Shown here in pieces: positions 62,853-64,000 of a DNA stretch of 64,000 nucleotides. How positions within the stretch are numbered: the stretch's first letter is position 1; each line of letters starts with the position of its first letter. Under the pieces are notes generated by a model. That model was not told where the DNA came from. It worked only from the letters and a program-made list of their open reading frames with translations, and did not search any database. This stretch comes from Christiangramia sp. OXR-203 (GTDB lineage Bacteria > Bacteroidota > Bacteroidia > Flavobacteriales > Flavobacteriaceae): positions 1,240,001 to 1,304,000 of the forward strand of contig NZ_CP139698.1 of assembly GCF_034372165.1 (NCBI RefSeq). The letters are read 5' to 3'. Both the position numbers and the translations under genes were made by a program.

Positions 62853-64000
62853 TTACTTGAAAGAAAGTTGGTCATTTAGATGGTTGATATTACTTGGATG
62901 ACCAAACAGGTATAATAAATCACCTTGTTCAATAATTGTTTTTGGTGAGATCTCAGTTAAATACCTGCGATCTCTCTGTATCGCAAGCAAGGTGACCTGG
63001 AAGTTCTTTCCAATACCAGAATCTTCGATGGATTTTCCTACGATCTGCCGGTTGTCCCGATTCACTTTTAGAGTAACGATCTCCCTGTTCGGAATGTTCA
63101 GGTGTTGCAGGGCAGGGGAGTGCGGTCTTTTCTTCATGGAAGTCAGCATCTCATAATCTGAAGATCTAATCTGGTTGATAAACTCCTGGATTTCATCAAA
63201 GGGCACAAGATATTTCTTTAGAACCCTGGTAAAGATTTCGATGGAAGTTTCAAATTCTTCCGGGATCACTTCGTCTGCTCCCAATCTCAGGACTTCTTCC
63301 ATTTCTTTGACATACTTGGTACGAACAATAATAGTAGCGGTTTTGGTTAATTGTCTTATCGAAGTAAGCATTTTCCTGGTCGCACCAGCATCTGATATTG
63401 CAATTACGATAACCCTGGCTTCCTGCACATGCGCATGTTTCAGGATCGTTGTATTGATCGCGTCCCCGAATATTACAGGTTCTTTAAGCTCTTTTGCTTT
63501 ATCAAATGCTTCCGGATTTGCATCAATGATCACATATGGAATTTCAGCCTTTTGTGCAGCTTTGGATATGTTGGAACCATTGATCCCGTATCCAATAAGT
63601 ACAAGATGATCCTTCAGATTCTCTTCGGAAAATTCCTCATCAGCCTTAGTGCTTCTCTTAATGTTTTCCAGTCTTTTTCTAACTGCTGGAGGAATCGGTG
63701 CCTTCAGAAGTGCATAGGTGATCCTTGGAGCAGATTCAATCAGGAAAGGAGTAATACCCATCGTAATAATAGAAATGGCGAGGAAGTACTGATAAATATT
63801 TTCAGGAATAATACCACTTTCTTTTCCTACTCCAGAAAGTAACAGGGAGAATTCACCAACCTGGAAGAGACTAAATATAGCCAGGAACATGGTTCTAGCT
63901 GGAAACTTCAGAATAAGTACTGTAACTCCAATAACAAGCATTTTTAATAATACAACCGCGAGTACAAGACCAATAATGATCAGAATATTTTCAGCAAAGA
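62853..64000 (-). CDS. Cation/proton antiporter of CPA2/Kef type, C-terminal part; gene runs off right edge
   Basis: The frame is open to the right edge, so the start and most membrane helices are outside the window; about 381 residues are visible. The visible part starts with antiporter helices (ENILIIIGLVLAVV, FQVGEFSLLLSGVG and FLAISIITMGITPFLIE), then a linker, an RCK/TrkA-N domain (VLIGYGINGSNISKAA, IIDANPEAFDKAKE, IFGDAINTTIL) and a TrkA-C domain near the end (GKSIEDSGIGKNF, IEQGDLLYLFG). These are typical of K+/Na+:H+ antiporters of the KefB/C type, regulated by nucleotide binding. It ends 37 bases before the start of the S10 gene. Confidence 0.9.
   Translation of the reverse strand, partial: FAENILIIIGLVLAVVLLKMLVIGVTVLILKFPARTMFLAIFSLFQVGEFSLLLSGVGKESGIIPENIYQYFLAISIITMGITPFLIESAPRITYALLKAPIPPAVRKRLENIKRSTKADEEFSEENLKDHLVLIGYGINGSNISKAAQKAEIPYVIIDANPEAFDKAKELKEPVIFGDAINTTILKHAHVQEARVIVIAISDAGATRKMLTSIRQLTKTATIIVRTKYVKEMEEVLRLGADEVIPEEFETSIEIFTRVLKKYLVPFDEIQEFINQIRSSDYEMLTSMKKRPHSPALQHLNIPNREIVTLKVNRDNRQIVGKSIEDSGIGKNFQVTLLAIQRDRRYLTEISPKTIIEQGDLLYLFGHPSNINHLNDQLSFK

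Noticed and set aside
63175-63842. Two plus-strand frames of 137-144 codons
   Set aside because: Both are opposite the RCK domains of the antiporter, whose motifs are clear on the minus strand.

Overview
The window is AT-rich bacterial DNA that looks like a member of the Bacteroidota, most likely a marine-type Flavobacteriaceae. The support is: promoter -7 elements of the TAnnTTTG type, no strong Shine-Dalgarno signals, lipoprotein signals ending in SC/GC followed by S and D/T residues, a fused aspartokinase-homoserine dehydrogenase ThrA, and a Wza/Wzc/CpsB(YwqE)/Wzi capsule set. The genus is not decided by the sequence.

Positions 1 to about 48300 are one large surface polysaccharide (capsule or O-antigen) locus, nearly all on the + strand and tightly packed. 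It has several modules. (a) 1-5004: a dTDP-sugar branch (RfbA, 2,3-dehydratase, 3-ketoreductase, C4 aminotransferase, N-formyltransferase) that predicts a dTDP-4-formamido-2,4,6-trideoxyhexose. (b) 5006-8585: two family 2 glycosyltransferases and a PglK/MsbA-like ABC flippase. (c) 8800-20210: a pseudaminic acid operon (pseB, C, F, G, H, I) carrying extra genes: aldo/keto reductase, Gfo/Idh oxidoreductase, SDR, MaoC-like hydratase, second GNAT, formyltransferase-like protein, PIG-L deacetylase and a candidate nonulosonate transferase. (d) 20211-26479: an island with a badly decayed IS3-family element, then minus-strand genes for a repeat lipoprotein and two asparagine-synthetase-like paralogues without glutaminase chemistry. 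(e) 26709-38578: two NodB-type deacetylases, two related GNAT proteins, four family 4-type glycosyltransferases, a Wzy-like membrane protein and a true AsnB. (f) 38616-48294: a bacillosamine-type initiation set (PglC, D, E, F) joined to Wza, Wzc, the CpsB phosphatase and Wzi.

These parts fit one assembly line. PglF/E/D would make UDP-diNAc-bacillosamine and PglC would load it on undecaprenyl phosphate. Glycosyltransferases would extend the unit with the formamido-trideoxyhexose and the modified pseudaminic acid. The ABC protein, the only flippase-type transporter in view, would move the unit across the inner membrane. The Wzy-like protein would polymerise it, and Wza/Wzc/Wzi would export and anchor it, with Wzc controlled by CpsB.

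From 48347 the content is ordinary chromosome: a multi-PAS sensor with a dimerisation helix but no ATPase domain and a CheY-like receiver; a membrane endonuclease/exonuclease/phosphatase protein; a vWA protein with a MoxR-like ATPase; the thrABC operon, preceded by a likely Thr/Ile-rich leader peptide; a small lipoprotein; an S10 serine carboxypeptidase; and the C-terminal part of a CPA2/Kef-type antiporter that runs off the right edge. No tRNA, rRNA or CRISPR array was seen.
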